The position numbers and the translations under genes were made by a program. The notes beneath the pieces are model-generated. The model was not told where the DNA came from and ran no database searches. It saw nothing but the letters and a program-made list of their open reading frames with translations. From Tritrichomonas musculus (taxonomy: Eukaryota > Parabasalia > Tritrichomonadida > Tritrichomonadidae): a DNA stretch of 64,000 bases. The stretch spans positions 1,984,001 through 2,048,000 of the forward strand of contig JAPFFF010000016.1 in NCBI GenBank assembly GCA_039105265.1, written 5' to 3'. Below, one piece after another: positions 21,665 to 32,166 of this stretch (within the stretch, counting starts at the first letter, position 1; the number at the start of each line of letters is the position of its first letter).

Positions 21665-23458
21665 TTAATCGAATTTATTAACAATTATGTTCGATGAAAA
21701 AACTTTTGTTCCTAATAAAGTTGATGAAGGGATATTAATTTGTAAAAGTGATAAACATGGATTGAAAGACTTATCACCAATTTTCTTTACAGATGAAGGG
21801 ATCGTTACTTTGGATAATGAAGAGCATTGACTGAAAACATATTTTCCAATTTCTATAACAGAAAAAGGAATGTCAATTTGTTTAAGAGAAGAGCATGAAG
21901 AGAATGTTCCATTTTTGATTTGTGTTATTGATGAAGGAATTGTTATTTTTTCCAATGAAGTGCAATCTTTGAAAGCATAGTTTCCGATTATAGTGACTGA
22001 TTGAGGTATCGTTATTTCCTTCAAAGATGAGCATCTTTCAAAAGCATAATTTTTTATAGATGTCACAAATTGATGAAATGTAATTTGAGACAAAGACAGA
22101 CAATCAGAGAAAACAAGATTCTCAATTTCAGTTAATGAAGATGGAATTGTTATTTGCTGCAAAGATCGACATCCAGAAAAGGCCCCTTCTTCAACTGTTT
22201 CTAAAGATGAAGGACTATCAAATGTAACCTTTTCCAGTGATGAACAAATTGCAAAAGCACGTTTTCTAATTGATTTCACAGCTGAGTGGATTGTTATTTC
22301 CTTTAAAGATGAACAAAAGGAGAAAGTTTCACATTCTATTTCAGTTATTGATGAAGGTAATGTGATTCGCGTTAATGATGAGCATCCATTAAAAGCATTT
22401 CTGTTAATTGATGTGATAGAAGAAGATAAGTTTATTTGCGATAAAGAAGAACAACTGCAAAAAGCAAATTCTGAAATTGAAGTCACAGAAGATGGAATTG
22501 TTATTTGACTTAAAGAAGAGCAATTATGAAAAGCATGATCGTTGATTGACGTTACTGAAGATGGAATTGTGATTTGCTTCAATGATGAGCATTCATTGAA
22601 CGCGTATTTTCCAATTGAAATGACCGAAGGAGGAATTGTCACTTCAACTAATGAAGAACAAAAACTAAAAGTGAAATTTTCAATAGAAGTGACTGAAGAA
22701 GGAATTGTTATTTTTGTCAATGATGAACAATAACTGAAAGCTTCATTCCCAATTGCTTTTATCGAAGAAAGAGATGATAGTTGTGCCAGTGATGAACAGC
22801 GATGAAAGGCATAGTTTCCAATTGAAGTAACAGATAAAGAAATCTCTATTTTTGTCAATGATGAGCATTGATAAAAAGTGCCGTTTTTAATCAAAGTTAC
22901 AGAAGAAGGAATTGCTATTTGTTCCAATAGAGAGCATTGGCTGAATACTGATTCGCCAATAATTTTAACAGAAGATGGAATTGAAATATATCTCAAAGAT
23001 GAGCAATTTGTGAAAGCTTCTTTTTCAATTGAAATTACAGAAGAAGGAATTTCAATTTCTGTCAATGAAATACAATTTTTGAAAGCACTTTCTCCAATGC
23101 ATGTTACAGAAGAAGGAATTTCAATTTCTGTCAATGAAATACAATTGTTGAAAGCACTTTCTCCAATGCATGTTACAGAAGAAGGAATTGTGATTTGGGT
23201 CAATGAGAAACACTTTTTAAAAGCAGAATTTCCAATTGTTGTTATAGAAGAAGGAAGAGTAATTTGTGTCAATGACGTGCACCCATCAAAGTAATTATTT
23301 CCAATGGTCTTTATTGTTGGAGGAAGTGTTATTTTATCCAATTTTGTACAGTTCATGAAAACTTCTTCATTAATTTCAATTTTTGGTTGTGAAAATAAAA
23401 TACTAACAATATCCATGTTATTTCCATTAGCAGCAAATTTTAATGGTGTAAAATACAA
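21665..23458 (-). CDS. BspA-like leucine-rich repeat protein with an ankyrin-like N-terminus (possibly 3' part of a disrupted gene)
   Basis: The frame codes for about 600 residues. The first 30 (FTPLKFAANGNNMDIVSILF, then SQPKIEIN) form the second half of an ankyrin-type repeat. About 23 LRR_5 units follow (IPSSVTSIGxxAFxxCSSLxxIT). The units are more diverged than those at 5024-6538. No ATG precedes the ankyrin part: the frame opens after a stop near 23492 and its first ATG is at 23416. The preceding gene (23571-24764) ends in the first half of an ankyrin repeat. DUF3447-ankyrin-LRR fusions exist in trichomonads, so this is probably the downstream part of one gene broken near 23,460-23,600. 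No intron consensus is visible there. Confidence 0.7.
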   Translation of the reverse strand: MYFTPLKFAANGNNMDIVSILFSQPKIEINEEVFMNCTKLDKITLPPTIKTIGNNYFDGCTSLTQITLPSSITTIGNSAFKKCFSLTQITIPSSVTCIGESAFNNCISLTEIEIPSSVTCIGESAFKNCISLTEIEIPSSVISIEKEAFTNCSSLRYISIPSSVKIIGESVFSQCSLLEQIAIPSSVTLIKNGTFYQCSSLTKIEISLSVTSIGNYAFHRCSSLAQLSSLSSIKAIGNEAFSYCSSLTKITIPSSVTSIENFTFSFCSSLVEVTIPPSVISIGKYAFNECSSLKQITIPSSVTSINDHAFHNCSSLSQITIPSSVTSISEFAFCSCSSLSQINLSSSITSINRNAFNGCSSLTRITLPSSITEIECETFSFCSSLKEITIHSAVKSIRKRAFAICSSLEKVTFDSPSSLETVEEGAFSGCRSLQQITIPSSLTEIENLVFSDCLSLSQITFHQFVTSIKNYAFERCSSLKEITIPQSVTIIGNYAFKDCTSLEKITIPSSITQIKNGTFSSCSSLKQIDIPFSVIEIGKYVFSQCSSLSKVTIPSSVKKIGDKSFNPCLSLLQINIPSSTLLGTKVFSSNIIVNKFD

Positions 23459-23570
23459 AAATACAAAAATACAAATAGGAAATTTGATTTAAAAGGAAAA
23501 AAAGATTGGAATATCATTCAAAATTGCAATTATTTTAAAAACTGCATTACAATAAAGAATTTGAATGCCA

Positions 23571-24764
23571 TTAAAATATTAGTTGCTTGCAATTACATAA
23601 ATTTTTTTTTATTTTTGAAATTCTATTTATAAAACATTGTTTTTTGAAAACTATTCGGAAATTGACATTTATTTTTTTATTCTGTAAGTAAAGCTTGACA
23701 AGATTAATGTAATTGTATTTGCACAAATAATGAAAAATGAAATATTGATTGGAATCAACTGGGAAAAACTCATAATTATAATAACGAATGATATTAATCA
23801 CGACATCCTTATCAAAGTCAGTATTTTTTGAATTATCTAGAGAAAAAGCGTCTAAAAAATCATCAAGTTCGTCATGTGGCTTGTCTTCGAAAATGTATGT
23901 GTTTATTATATAATTAGCGATGTTATTATGGTGGCATTTGATTGATTCAGAGAGACATTTATTAAATGTTCCATTTGGCGGTTTCACATTGCAATTTTCA
24001 AGTATGTGAATCAACTCAGCGTTGTTTGAATGAATTGCATAAAGCCACAACGAAGGTGACAATTCAGCACCATTCATTCTTAGATATTGAAAGATCTGAA
24101 TTGATCCAAAAAAAGCCGCATATTCAATTAATGTCGTCTTTTCTACTTTGAGCAAAAAAGGATTCGTTTCAAATACTGATTTTTCAATGATAGAATTCAA
24201 AGGGAAATTTCTTTGATTGACAAAAATTACGAATTCATCAATTGAATCATCGCGAATTAATTGACAAATAAAGGATTCATTCTCACCTTTGCAACGCATT
24301 GCTTCATACTGTTCATTATCTTTTAATTCTGATTTTATTTGGCCTATTGTAAATAATTCAATTTCTTTAGAAAAAAATTTTGAGTATTTCATCGAACTTT
24401 TGGCATAAAAATGATTTATGATTGACTTGTCAATATCAAGAATTTTATTTTTGAAAAGAAAAAGTAAAATTCTTTTGTCTTTCTTAAATAAATTAAAAAA
24501 TTCAGAATTTGTAAAAGAATCTTTAATTTCCGGCACCAGTTGTAAAATAATTTTTTCAATATTGGCATAAAAAGCTGGATTTCTATGATGATTTTCGGAA
24601 ATTTTGGATACAATTTGAAGAATTTCACGAAGATATTCATGATTATCACTTTCTAAAATAGATATCATTTGGTTATCTTCTTGCTCTTGATTATCTTTTT
24701 CAATATAGTTTAAAAGAATGTTATAAACTTCTTTCATTTTGTCAAAATACTGATTAAAATTCAT
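23571..24764 (-). CDS. DUF3447 / ankyrin-repeat protein (possibly 5' part of a disrupted gene)
   Basis: The product has 397 residues. It shows the trichomonad DUF3447 layout: an alpha-helical N-terminal half, then ankyrin-like helices (EKTTLIEYAAFFGSIQIFQY, LWLYAIHSNNAELIHILENC, IFHYLCKYNYINLVKLYLQN). The last ankyrin motif, KKINVNFRI, is cut off and replaced by about 25 low-complexity residues before the stop. The next gene resumes in mid-ankyrin repeat. Function is presumably protein-protein interaction; no membrane segment is present. Confidence 0.7.
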   Translation of the reverse strand: MNFNQYFDKMKEVYNILLNYIEKDNQEQEDNQMISILESDNHEYLREILQIVSKISENHHRNPAFYANIEKIILQLVPEIKDSFTNSEFFNLFKKDKRILLFLFKNKILDIDKSIINHFYAKSSMKYSKFFSKEIELFTIGQIKSELKDNEQYEAMRCKGENESFICQLIRDDSIDEFVIFVNQRNFPLNSIIEKSVFETNPFLLKVEKTTLIEYAAFFGSIQIFQYLRMNGAELSPSLWLYAIHSNNAELIHILENCNVKPPNGTFNKCLSESIKCHHNNIANYIINTYIFEDKPHDELDDFLDAFSLDNSKNTDFDKDVVINIIRYYNYEFFPVDSNQYFIFHYLCKYNYINLVKLYLQNKKINVNFRIVFKKQCFINRISKIKKNLCNCKQLIF

Positions 24765-25146
24765 TTAGAAAAAATGTTTAAAATTTGGCATATCAACTTT
24801 TTGAAAGAACACAGTTTTTCTAATGACCGTTATGAAAAAGTCGAAAAACAGTTGAGATATTTATCAATTTTTAACATTTTTATTTAAAAGTTGGGATATA
24901 TATAAATCTTGATTTTGTGATTGGAAGTTCTTGATAAAAAGAGTTCACAAAAGAAATTTCCAATTGATTCTATAAAACTAATAGAATCAATAACAAAAAT
25001 TAGGCAATGCAATAATTCAAACGCACTTCAAAAATAGTTATCAATATGTCAAGCTATTTTTCTTCTTTGAGAAATAAAATTGAAAGTCAATTAAAATAGT
25101 GATAAAAAAAACATTCGTGAAAAGTGAATGAAATTTGTTTTTTTAT
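24765..25146. other. intergenic, nothing recognised
   Basis: AT-rich, contains the upstream region of the gene starting at 24764. I see no clear initiator-like motif or hairpin. Confidence 0.5.
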
Positions 25147-26913
25147 TTATTTATTTGGCTCCTTTTCTCTTCTTTCTTTAACGAATTTTGCTAATTCGTA
25201 TAATTTAATTGATTCTAATAGTAAGAGTAAATCGTCATTATTATATAAAAATGGAATTTTATCAAAAAGATTGAAAATCATTCTATTTGAAAGGAATTTT
25301 GTCATGCCTGAAACTAAACTAAGCAGATTCTGATTTTCGATAATTGAATGATATAACTTGAACATTTTGACAATTATATCTTCATTGTAATTTTTTATTG
25401 CCAAAATAAAAATAGGAAAGGTGATTATATTACTAAACTTTGAATACAGTGAATTCTCATTTTTATGGACATTTTCATCCATTTCTTTAATTTGCAAATC
25501 GAGCAAATAATTGGCCATATCATGGTTACTTACAATGCTTGTTTCAAGCAGCAAATGCAAATAATATTCATTGTCAGAAATTTTACTAAACAAGAATTTA
25601 AAAGCATCATTCATGTTTCTTCTCAAGCATTCAACCGCTGTAAAATAATAGCAATCAAGTGACTGTTCATCTTGTGAACAAAGGAATCGAAATATGTCAA
25701 ATTGATAGCCAGCAGAAATGAGCAAGAAATTTGAATATTTGGAAAAAATATTGCAAAGTTTTGAATGATTTAGTTCAACTTTTTTCACAATGAATGCAAT
25801 TTTGGGAAGAACTTTTTTAATTATTGAATAATTATATGCAAGAAGAGGATATTGTAAATCTTGATAACTTAAAAGATTATATGAATTATCATCATCAAAT
25901 AAATTTTGAACAGCATTTTTAACTTCATGATTTGACTCTGAAATGTGATCTGAAAAATTTTCAATATAATAATTCAAAATGTCTTTTTGATGCATATAAA
26001 TCGGCATATATGTGATGTTATCTAGCGAACAGCCCTTCTGTTCGTAGTAGTGGATCAGGTTTAAATCGTAGCTAAAATACGCATAAGAAACCAGATTATC
26101 ATCTAATATTAAATTTGGCTGAAGAAGCAAAAACTTGATGATTTTTTGGGCACCATAAATAGTTGCTGTTTGTATCAAAGAGGTACTTGTTTCATGAGGC
26201 TGTGTTCGCTCGTAGAATGAATATTCAATTCGATGATTTATGTCAATTGAGTTTTTTGACAAAAGTGACTGAAAAGTGTCAATATCGTCCTCACGAATCG
26301 ACTTATGCAAAGTTGATGGATGGTAGTTGATTTCTCTGTTCTTGATGTGTTGTTGAGGATCTTTGTTGACACTTTTTAACAATTCTGTTAGGCTTTCACG
26401 TAATGGGCCAAATATGCTCTGAAAAAACGTTTTTTCGCGTAATTGAGCGTATTCTGAATCATATTCGCGTATTTCTGGTAAAAAATTGATAAAGAGTACC
26501 GGATACTGATATGATTGCTCGATAATTGTAGATATTGATATTATTTTCTTTTGAAAAAGATAATTGATATAATTTATATATTGAATACAAATAGAAAACA
26601 TTTCATTCTCTGTAACGTTTAATCGCTTGAATTCATCTATAAAATGAATTACAATATCGAAAATAAGTTCTAGGTGTCTTATATTACTGCTTATTGAATT
26701 TTTAATAAATCCAAAAAAGTTAATTGCACTAGAATGATCTGCTAAAAAAATGTCAAGGTTATCATTAACAAATTTTAATGTATCTTGATAAGTTTCTTTT
26801 GTCAAGTCTTTCATCCGTTGATGAGTGAGTTTGTATATATGATATTTCCTTTTATTCTTTAAAAGGAAATTACTAGCTTCTTCTTTGATGAGAGATAATT
26901 CATCAAGACTCAT
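25147..26913 (-). CDS. DUF3447 / ankyrin-like protein
   Basis: From the ATG at 26913 the product has 588 residues (MSLDELSLIKEEASNFLLKN). An in-frame ATG at 26994 is upstream, but its extra 27 residues are hydrophobic and of intergenic composition, and family members usually start near the later site. The N-terminal 200 residues are helical. DUF3447-type helices follow (PSTLHKSIREDDIDTFQSLL, SLIQTATIYGAQKIIKFLLL). A second set of ankyrin-like pairs lies at about 390-500. It has the same architecture as 23571-24764 but is longer and continuous. No membrane segment is seen. Confidence 0.75.
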   Translation of the reverse strand: MSLDELSLIKEEASNFLLKNKRKYHIYKLTHQRMKDLTKETYQDTLKFVNDNLDIFLADHSSAINFFGFIKNSISSNIRHLELIFDIVIHFIDEFKRLNVTENEMFSICIQYINYINYLFQKKIISISTIIEQSYQYPVLFINFLPEIREYDSEYAQLREKTFFQSIFGPLRESLTELLKSVNKDPQQHIKNREINYHPSTLHKSIREDDIDTFQSLLSKNSIDINHRIEYSFYERTQPHETSTSLIQTATIYGAQKIIKFLLLQPNLILDDNLVSYAYFSYDLNLIHYYEQKGCSLDNITYMPIYMHQKDILNYYIENFSDHISESNHEVKNAVQNLFDDDNSYNLLSYQDLQYPLLAYNYSIIKKVLPKIAFIVKKVELNHSKLCNIFSKYSNFLLISAGYQFDIFRFLCSQDEQSLDCYYFTAVECLRRNMNDAFKFLFSKISDNEYYLHLLLETSIVSNHDMANYLLDLQIKEMDENVHKNENSLYSKFSNIITFPIFILAIKNYNEDIIVKMFKLYHSIIENQNLLSLVSGMTKFLSNRMIFNLFDKIPFLYNNDDLLLLLESIKLYELAKFVKERREKEPNK

Positions 26914-26994
26914 TATTATTAGTATGACAAGATTGAAAAATTTTTGGAAAATAAAATTTTTAAACATAGGTGTCAACCGTAAAATTTTTGTCAA

Positions 26995-29278
26995 AATTTT
27001 AAAGCAAACTTAAAATCTGAGAATTTTTGTATAATAATTATAGAACTATATAGTTCATTGAATATACTATTTATTAAAAATATTTTTTCCTAATTTTATC
27101 CATAGGGCCAAAAAAGGCAAAGCATTAAAGATGTAATGACTTGTGATTTGAAAATTGAGTTATTTCTTAAAAATTTTCAGTAAAATCATTAAGATAATTA
27201 ATAAAAGACTTTGTTCTGCCATTGAAATGATTATAAAACGAGTTTAAATGTGATAATTTTATAATTCTGCTCTTTAATTACATAAAATGTTATATGATAG
27301 TTATATTCTAAATGATTATATGAAATTGATGCCAATGTAATAAAAATATTAAAAAATAAGAGAGAAAATCTATTAAAAATCAATTTTATGATAGATTGAA
27401 ATATATATCAATGATTATATTATTTTGATATTTAAATAATTTAAACTGTGATTCAAAAATTAATTTTAAATTGATAACCTAAGCAAATAAATATTTTCAT
27501 AATAACCTTCTTGAATAAAACTTAAAATATTAATCAATTTGATTCAAATAATCATAAAAGCCACTTTTTTATAAAATGGTGAATTATGGTTAATTTTTTT
27601 TTAATTTTCGAAAAGTTGTTACCTTTTGTGGACCTATAGATGAAATTTAACAATAAATATTTTAAAATAAACTATATAAAGTAAGGAATATATTTCCATC
27701 ATTTATTTATCATTATCTTTAAAAAATATATTTTTTGACACATTTTCGGCGGTTGACCCCCCTATTTTTAAACTTTTAATAAAAAATTTAATAGGCATAT
27801 GAACTTTTTGAAAAGTAATTTTTCCAAGAAGTTAATTATATTATCTTGAAAATAATTTAAAATTTCATGTATTATTTGTGAGGAAATATTGATAATGGAT
27901 TTTAAGGAATTGCTGGAATGCGTCTCAGGATTATGGTGTAATAATTTACCTATATTCATTTTAATTATATGATTAAGGGAGTAGTAGGATGAAAATCACT
28001 TTTTATGAGCTATATCAAAAAAATTGAATATATTTTTTTGTACTAATTAACTATAGATTTTATATATTCAAAATAATTTTTAATATAATTTATATTTATT
28101 CATTTATAAATTATATTTATGTGTTATATTAGGGTCTGAATTTATATATGACATTAATAAATGAATTAATTTATTAATATAAAGATATTGCAAATAGAGT
28201 TGATTTTGGAAATTTGAATTTATTCAAAATATTGAAAGATTTTTTTAATTCTAAACTTCCGAATAAATATAAATGTTAATATATTAGTTAATAAATGAAA
28301 CATATTATTTTATATCATAATTATAATGTTTATTCAATATATATATATCATATAAATTCTTTATAAATAGCAATTAATTATCATTATTAAAATATATACA
28401 AAAACTAAAATATTGAATAAAATCCTATCAATATTTTTTTATAAAATTTTTATTTTTTTATTCCACAAATTCTAGCCCTTATATTCCAAATAAACCCGTG
28501 CAACAACAAGTGCATGGTTTTATGAATTCATTTGGAACAAAAGATCACTTTTTTTTATTAAAAACCTCAAAATCGAAATGATATCTTTAAATGCTATCGA
28601 CGTTTTTGGCGGATGTAGTAATTAATTATTCAATTTTATACTTGAATATACTTTGCAAACTTTTATTTTAATCGGAACCTATGAAGATTTAGCTTTTTTA
28701 GCGATCTTTTTTTAAATGGCTCTAATTTCATGTTTAACGATTTTAGTCGAATATTAATTGATCCATTAAGCTGGAAATAATCAGTTATTTATGTATGTAT
28801 ACTTTGTTTTTACTCTTTTTGATTTTTCCCTTTAAATAAAGCAAAACCAAATCCATGCATTTTTTATTTTTTTGAAATTATTAAATTTTCATTCTTTCTA
28901 GAAGTTATTTTGATGAAAATAAAATTCAGATTATTTTACGAACAATTGCTTATTTGGTTAGTTACCATTTTTCTTTTGTGATCATATAAAATGCTTTTTT
29001 TTTTTGGATCATTTTGAATGGTCTTTCAATAAATTTGAATAGCTCTCTCAAAATATTCTATACGAATACAATTTTTTTTCTATAACTCTCTCAATCAAAA
29101 GCATATCCAACTACACCCTTAAATAAATTAGTTTACAATATAATAAATTTTATTGTAAAGTATCATTGACAAACATTTTCATCATTATCTACATTAAAAA
29201 AAAAAAAATTATTATAATTAATTGAGGAATTTTTTTTTATTAATTATAAAGATATCTATTACAAAATTTAAAAATATA
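26995..29278. other. gene-free AT-rich intergenic stretch
   Basis: No frame above background. A 63-codon minus-strand frame at 27768-27959 (MNIGKLLHHNPETHSSN...) has no recognisable content and is probably chance or a relic. I see no long inverted repeat here. Confidence 0.55.
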
Positions 29279-31846
29279 TCATGGAATGTTATCCATTGAG
29301 TCGTCACTATCTTTTTCATGATTTTTAATATCTAAATGGATATCATCCTGATTATGTTTTTCGCTTTCTGTATTCGCGACCATATCGATTTCCTTTTGTT
29401 GTTCTTCGTCAGAATTATCATGTCCTTCTTTTTCTTCAGAAATCCGAACAATTTCCATGAAGACTCTTTCCAACGAGCTAGTTGAGCAAGTGAAGTACTT
29501 ATAACCGTTATTTTCAACTTGTCCTGCTTCCAAGATCAAGAAGAGCTCAGCCAATTGAATCTCTGATGCTGGAACAGAGTAAATTCTCGAGGCAGGACGC
29601 ATTATTGTCAGCTGAGCGAAAGGCAGCTTATTATTAAAGAAAGAATCGATTTTTGAAGATGATTCTTCAGTAGCGTCATCGAGCATTATGTCAATTTTGT
29701 ATTCTGTACCGAATTTCTGTGTCAAATATTGAGGAGTTCCGACTGTGTAAACGTTTCCTCTTACCATAATAGAAATGATGTCACATAGCAATTCAGCTTC
29801 ATTCAAAATGTGAGTACAAAGCATGAATGTTTTTTCTCTTTTATGCTCGAGAATCATCTCCTGCACACAACGACATGCAACAGGATCCAAGAACGCTGTG
29901 GGTTCATCCAAAAGGAGTAGTTTTGAAGGTCCGAAGAAACTTATTGCAATCGCTAACTTACGAACATCGCCACCGCTCAGCTCTCTAATTGGAATATCTT
30001 GAAAATCAATCAATTCCAATTCAGATATCAACGAATTCGTCAATGTTTTGGTTTCTTTTTCATCCTTCTGAAACAGCCAAGCATAAATCCTAAAATGCTC
30101 ATTCGGCGTTAGTTCATTGAACAAGTGTGTGTTGAACTGTGGACAAATAGAAAGAATGGTCTTATCTTCAATGTCGTTTTGTGGTGTTTTGAATATCTCA
30201 ATCGAGCCAGAAGAAGGCGGCAGCATTCCAGTAATCATTCTCATTAAAGTTGTCTTTCCAGCGCCATTCGCGCCTAAAAAGCCAAAGCAGGCGCCTTCTT
30301 TGATACCGAGACAAACACAGTTAACAGCTGGAATTGGTTTTCCGGCCGTATTAATAAACAAACGAGACACATCTTCAATGCGAACAGCCCAGTCATGAGA
30401 TTTGTGAACTTCGTCTTCCATTTTCTTAGTTTCTGGTGATTTTTGGCTTTTATCTTTTAACTCTTTAAAATACTTGGAATAACCAGAGAATGAATGCTTG
30501 GCTGCTGCTCTTTCGAGTGATTTTCTAGATATTTCGATAATGAATAAAATTAAGCCATAAAGAACAATGTCTACCAATTGCATTATGAAGAATGGACTTA
30601 TTTCTTTATCTTTCCAATATTCGCCAAAACTCATCTTATTCATGCCCGTATGCTGCATGATTAGATAAATAACTTGCTGGATTGAGATGCTGGGAAATAA
30701 CGACCAGATCCAATTCAGCCAAATTGGATGCGTTTTGAGAATTAATGTAATCACAACAATGACAAAATTGACAACTAACAGAATGATAAAGATTTGTCGC
30801 GGTCCCGAATCGGGATTCTTAAAACAAAAAGAAAATGCATATAAAAATAATAATATCGATGGACCTTGGAAAACTAAAACCCACCAAAACGAAAACAAAT
30901 TGTCATGAAATGGCTTGATCCAGCCGAGATTAAAAAGGCCCCAAACAATCGTCGTGATAATGATCCAAATGCACAAATCTACAATAAATGCTCCAAGCCA
31001 GTATGGCAATATTTTTAGTGTGCATTGAACCATGTAGGTGCGAACTTCACCGCGAATGTCAGTGATCGGAGTTGGAATAATCAACATAACCATCGTTAAA
31101 AGTCCAAAAACAAGAAACATTGGGCATAATGCTTGGAAAAAGACACTCAGACCAACTTTATTCATTTTGATGAAATTGAAATCAATGGTGTTATCGTCTT
31201 CTTCGGTAGTTGAGCCTGCTAATTCAATTGGATTGTCGATATATTTTATATGTGATTGAAAATCTGAACTTGTGTTAACTGAAGGAGAAGAATTATTTGG
31301 GTCGTATTGAAGTTCCCAGATTACTTGGCCAACTAAAACAAATGCATAGATTTCAAGCTGATTTGGATTTTCGATTTCTTCATTTGTAGTTGAATTGTAA
31401 AATATAATGATTTCTGGTGGATCACTGGTAAAATCAAGGCCAAATGGAATTAAATATTTAAGTTTTTTACGTGATTGTAAATCAAACAATGTCTTTTGCA
31501 TTTGCGAAACACTATCGTAACTATGAAATTCGGGCTGAATCCCAGTTTGTTTTAAGTAATTTTCTTTTAATTTTTGAATAATTTGCGTTGCGGTTGGATT
31601 GTCTTTATCGCCAACAATTACAAAATCTTTTCTATCTTGAGTATAGCTATTAAAAGTGATTGGTTTATCTTTAATTGAATTCATTCCTGTCATCATCCAA
31701 TAAACAGCAATTCCTAAACAAGATAAAATTAGTGTACCAACCATTGAAGTGATAATGGATTTCCACGATCGTTTAAACGTGATATATCTTCTGTAAAGTA
31801 TCGCTTTCAAGTGATTTTTAGGGCATAAATTGGCTATCTTTCCCAT
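29279..31846 (-). CDS. ABC transporter, ABCA-type half transporter
   Basis: The product has 855 residues in the order membrane domain then nucleotide-binding domain. Transmembrane segment 1 is at about 33-53, followed by a large extracytoplasmic loop to about 225 and a cluster of five to six segments at 230-440. The ATPase domain has Walker A GANGAGKT (about 521-528), signature LSGGDVRK (about 620) and Walker B LLLLDEPTAFLD, then the H-loop (CTHIL). In the signature, the usual Q/R position after LSGG is D-V. ABCA proteins move lipids; animal ones are full-size, but protists often have half-size forms. The C-terminus is acidic and rich in Glu and Asp. It is transcribed divergently from a second half ABCA gene. 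Confidence 0.88.
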   Translation of the reverse strand: MGKIANLCPKNHLKAILYRRYITFKRSWKSIITSMVGTLILSCLGIAVYWMMTGMNSIKDKPITFNSYTQDRKDFVIVGDKDNPTATQIIQKLKENYLKQTGIQPEFHSYDSVSQMQKTLFDLQSRKKLKYLIPFGLDFTSDPPEIIIFYNSTTNEEIENPNQLEIYAFVLVGQVIWELQYDPNNSSPSVNTSSDFQSHIKYIDNPIELAGSTTEEDDNTIDFNFIKMNKVGLSVFFQALCPMFLVFGLLTMVMLIIPTPITDIRGEVRTYMVQCTLKILPYWLGAFIVDLCIWIIITTIVWGLFNLGWIKPFHDNLFSFWWVLVFQGPSILLFLYAFSFCFKNPDSGPRQIFIILLVVNFVIVVITLILKTHPIWLNWIWSLFPSISIQQVIYLIMQHTGMNKMSFGEYWKDKEISPFFIMQLVDIVLYGLILFIIEISRKSLERAAAKHSFSGYSKYFKELKDKSQKSPETKKMEDEVHKSHDWAVRIEDVSRLFINTAGKPIPAVNCVCLGIKEGACFGFLGANGAGKTTLMRMITGMLPPSSGSIEIFKTPQNDIEDKTILSICPQFNTHLFNELTPNEHFRIYAWLFQKDEKETKTLTNSLISELELIDFQDIPIRELSGGDVRKLAIAISFFGPSKLLLLDEPTAFLDPVACRCVQEMILEHKREKTFMLCTHILNEAELLCDIISIMVRGNVYTVGTPQYLTQKFGTEYKIDIMLDDATEESSSKIDSFFNNKLPFAQLTIMRPASRIYSVPASEIQLAELFLILEAGQVENNGYKYFTCSTSSLERVFMEIVRISEEKEGHDNSDEEQQKEIDMVANTESEKHNQDDIHLDIKNHEKDSDDSMDNIP

Positions 31847-32166
31847 AACACTAAAAATATGTCTATTATCGGGATTTTATTTCATTTAGAATTTTCTGAA
31901 AAATAAAAAATTGAATTAAAAACTATTTCAATAATTAATGGTAATTAAAAACTGAAATAAAAAATGATCATATCGCAAAATTAACCTAGCTAAAAAAAAT
32001 ATTAATAATTAATTTATCTTAGTCATTAAATAATAAAATAATTTAATATAAAAAAAAGCATTTTGAATAGTTAATCTATTCAATACTTCACAGTAATCAT
32101 TAATAATTTTGAATTTCATTTGAATTAAAATAATTCTCTGAATTTTTTTTTTCTTCATTATCGGTA
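31847..32166. promoter_or_regulatory. shared divergent upstream region of two ABCA genes
   Basis: This 320-base AT-rich gap separates the start codons of two divergent ABC genes. On the plus side TTCTTCATTATCGG (initiator-like TCATTAT at 32155-32161) ends a few bases before the ATG at 32167. On the minus side the motif is less clear. Shared control of the pair is inferred from layout. Confidence 0.45.
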
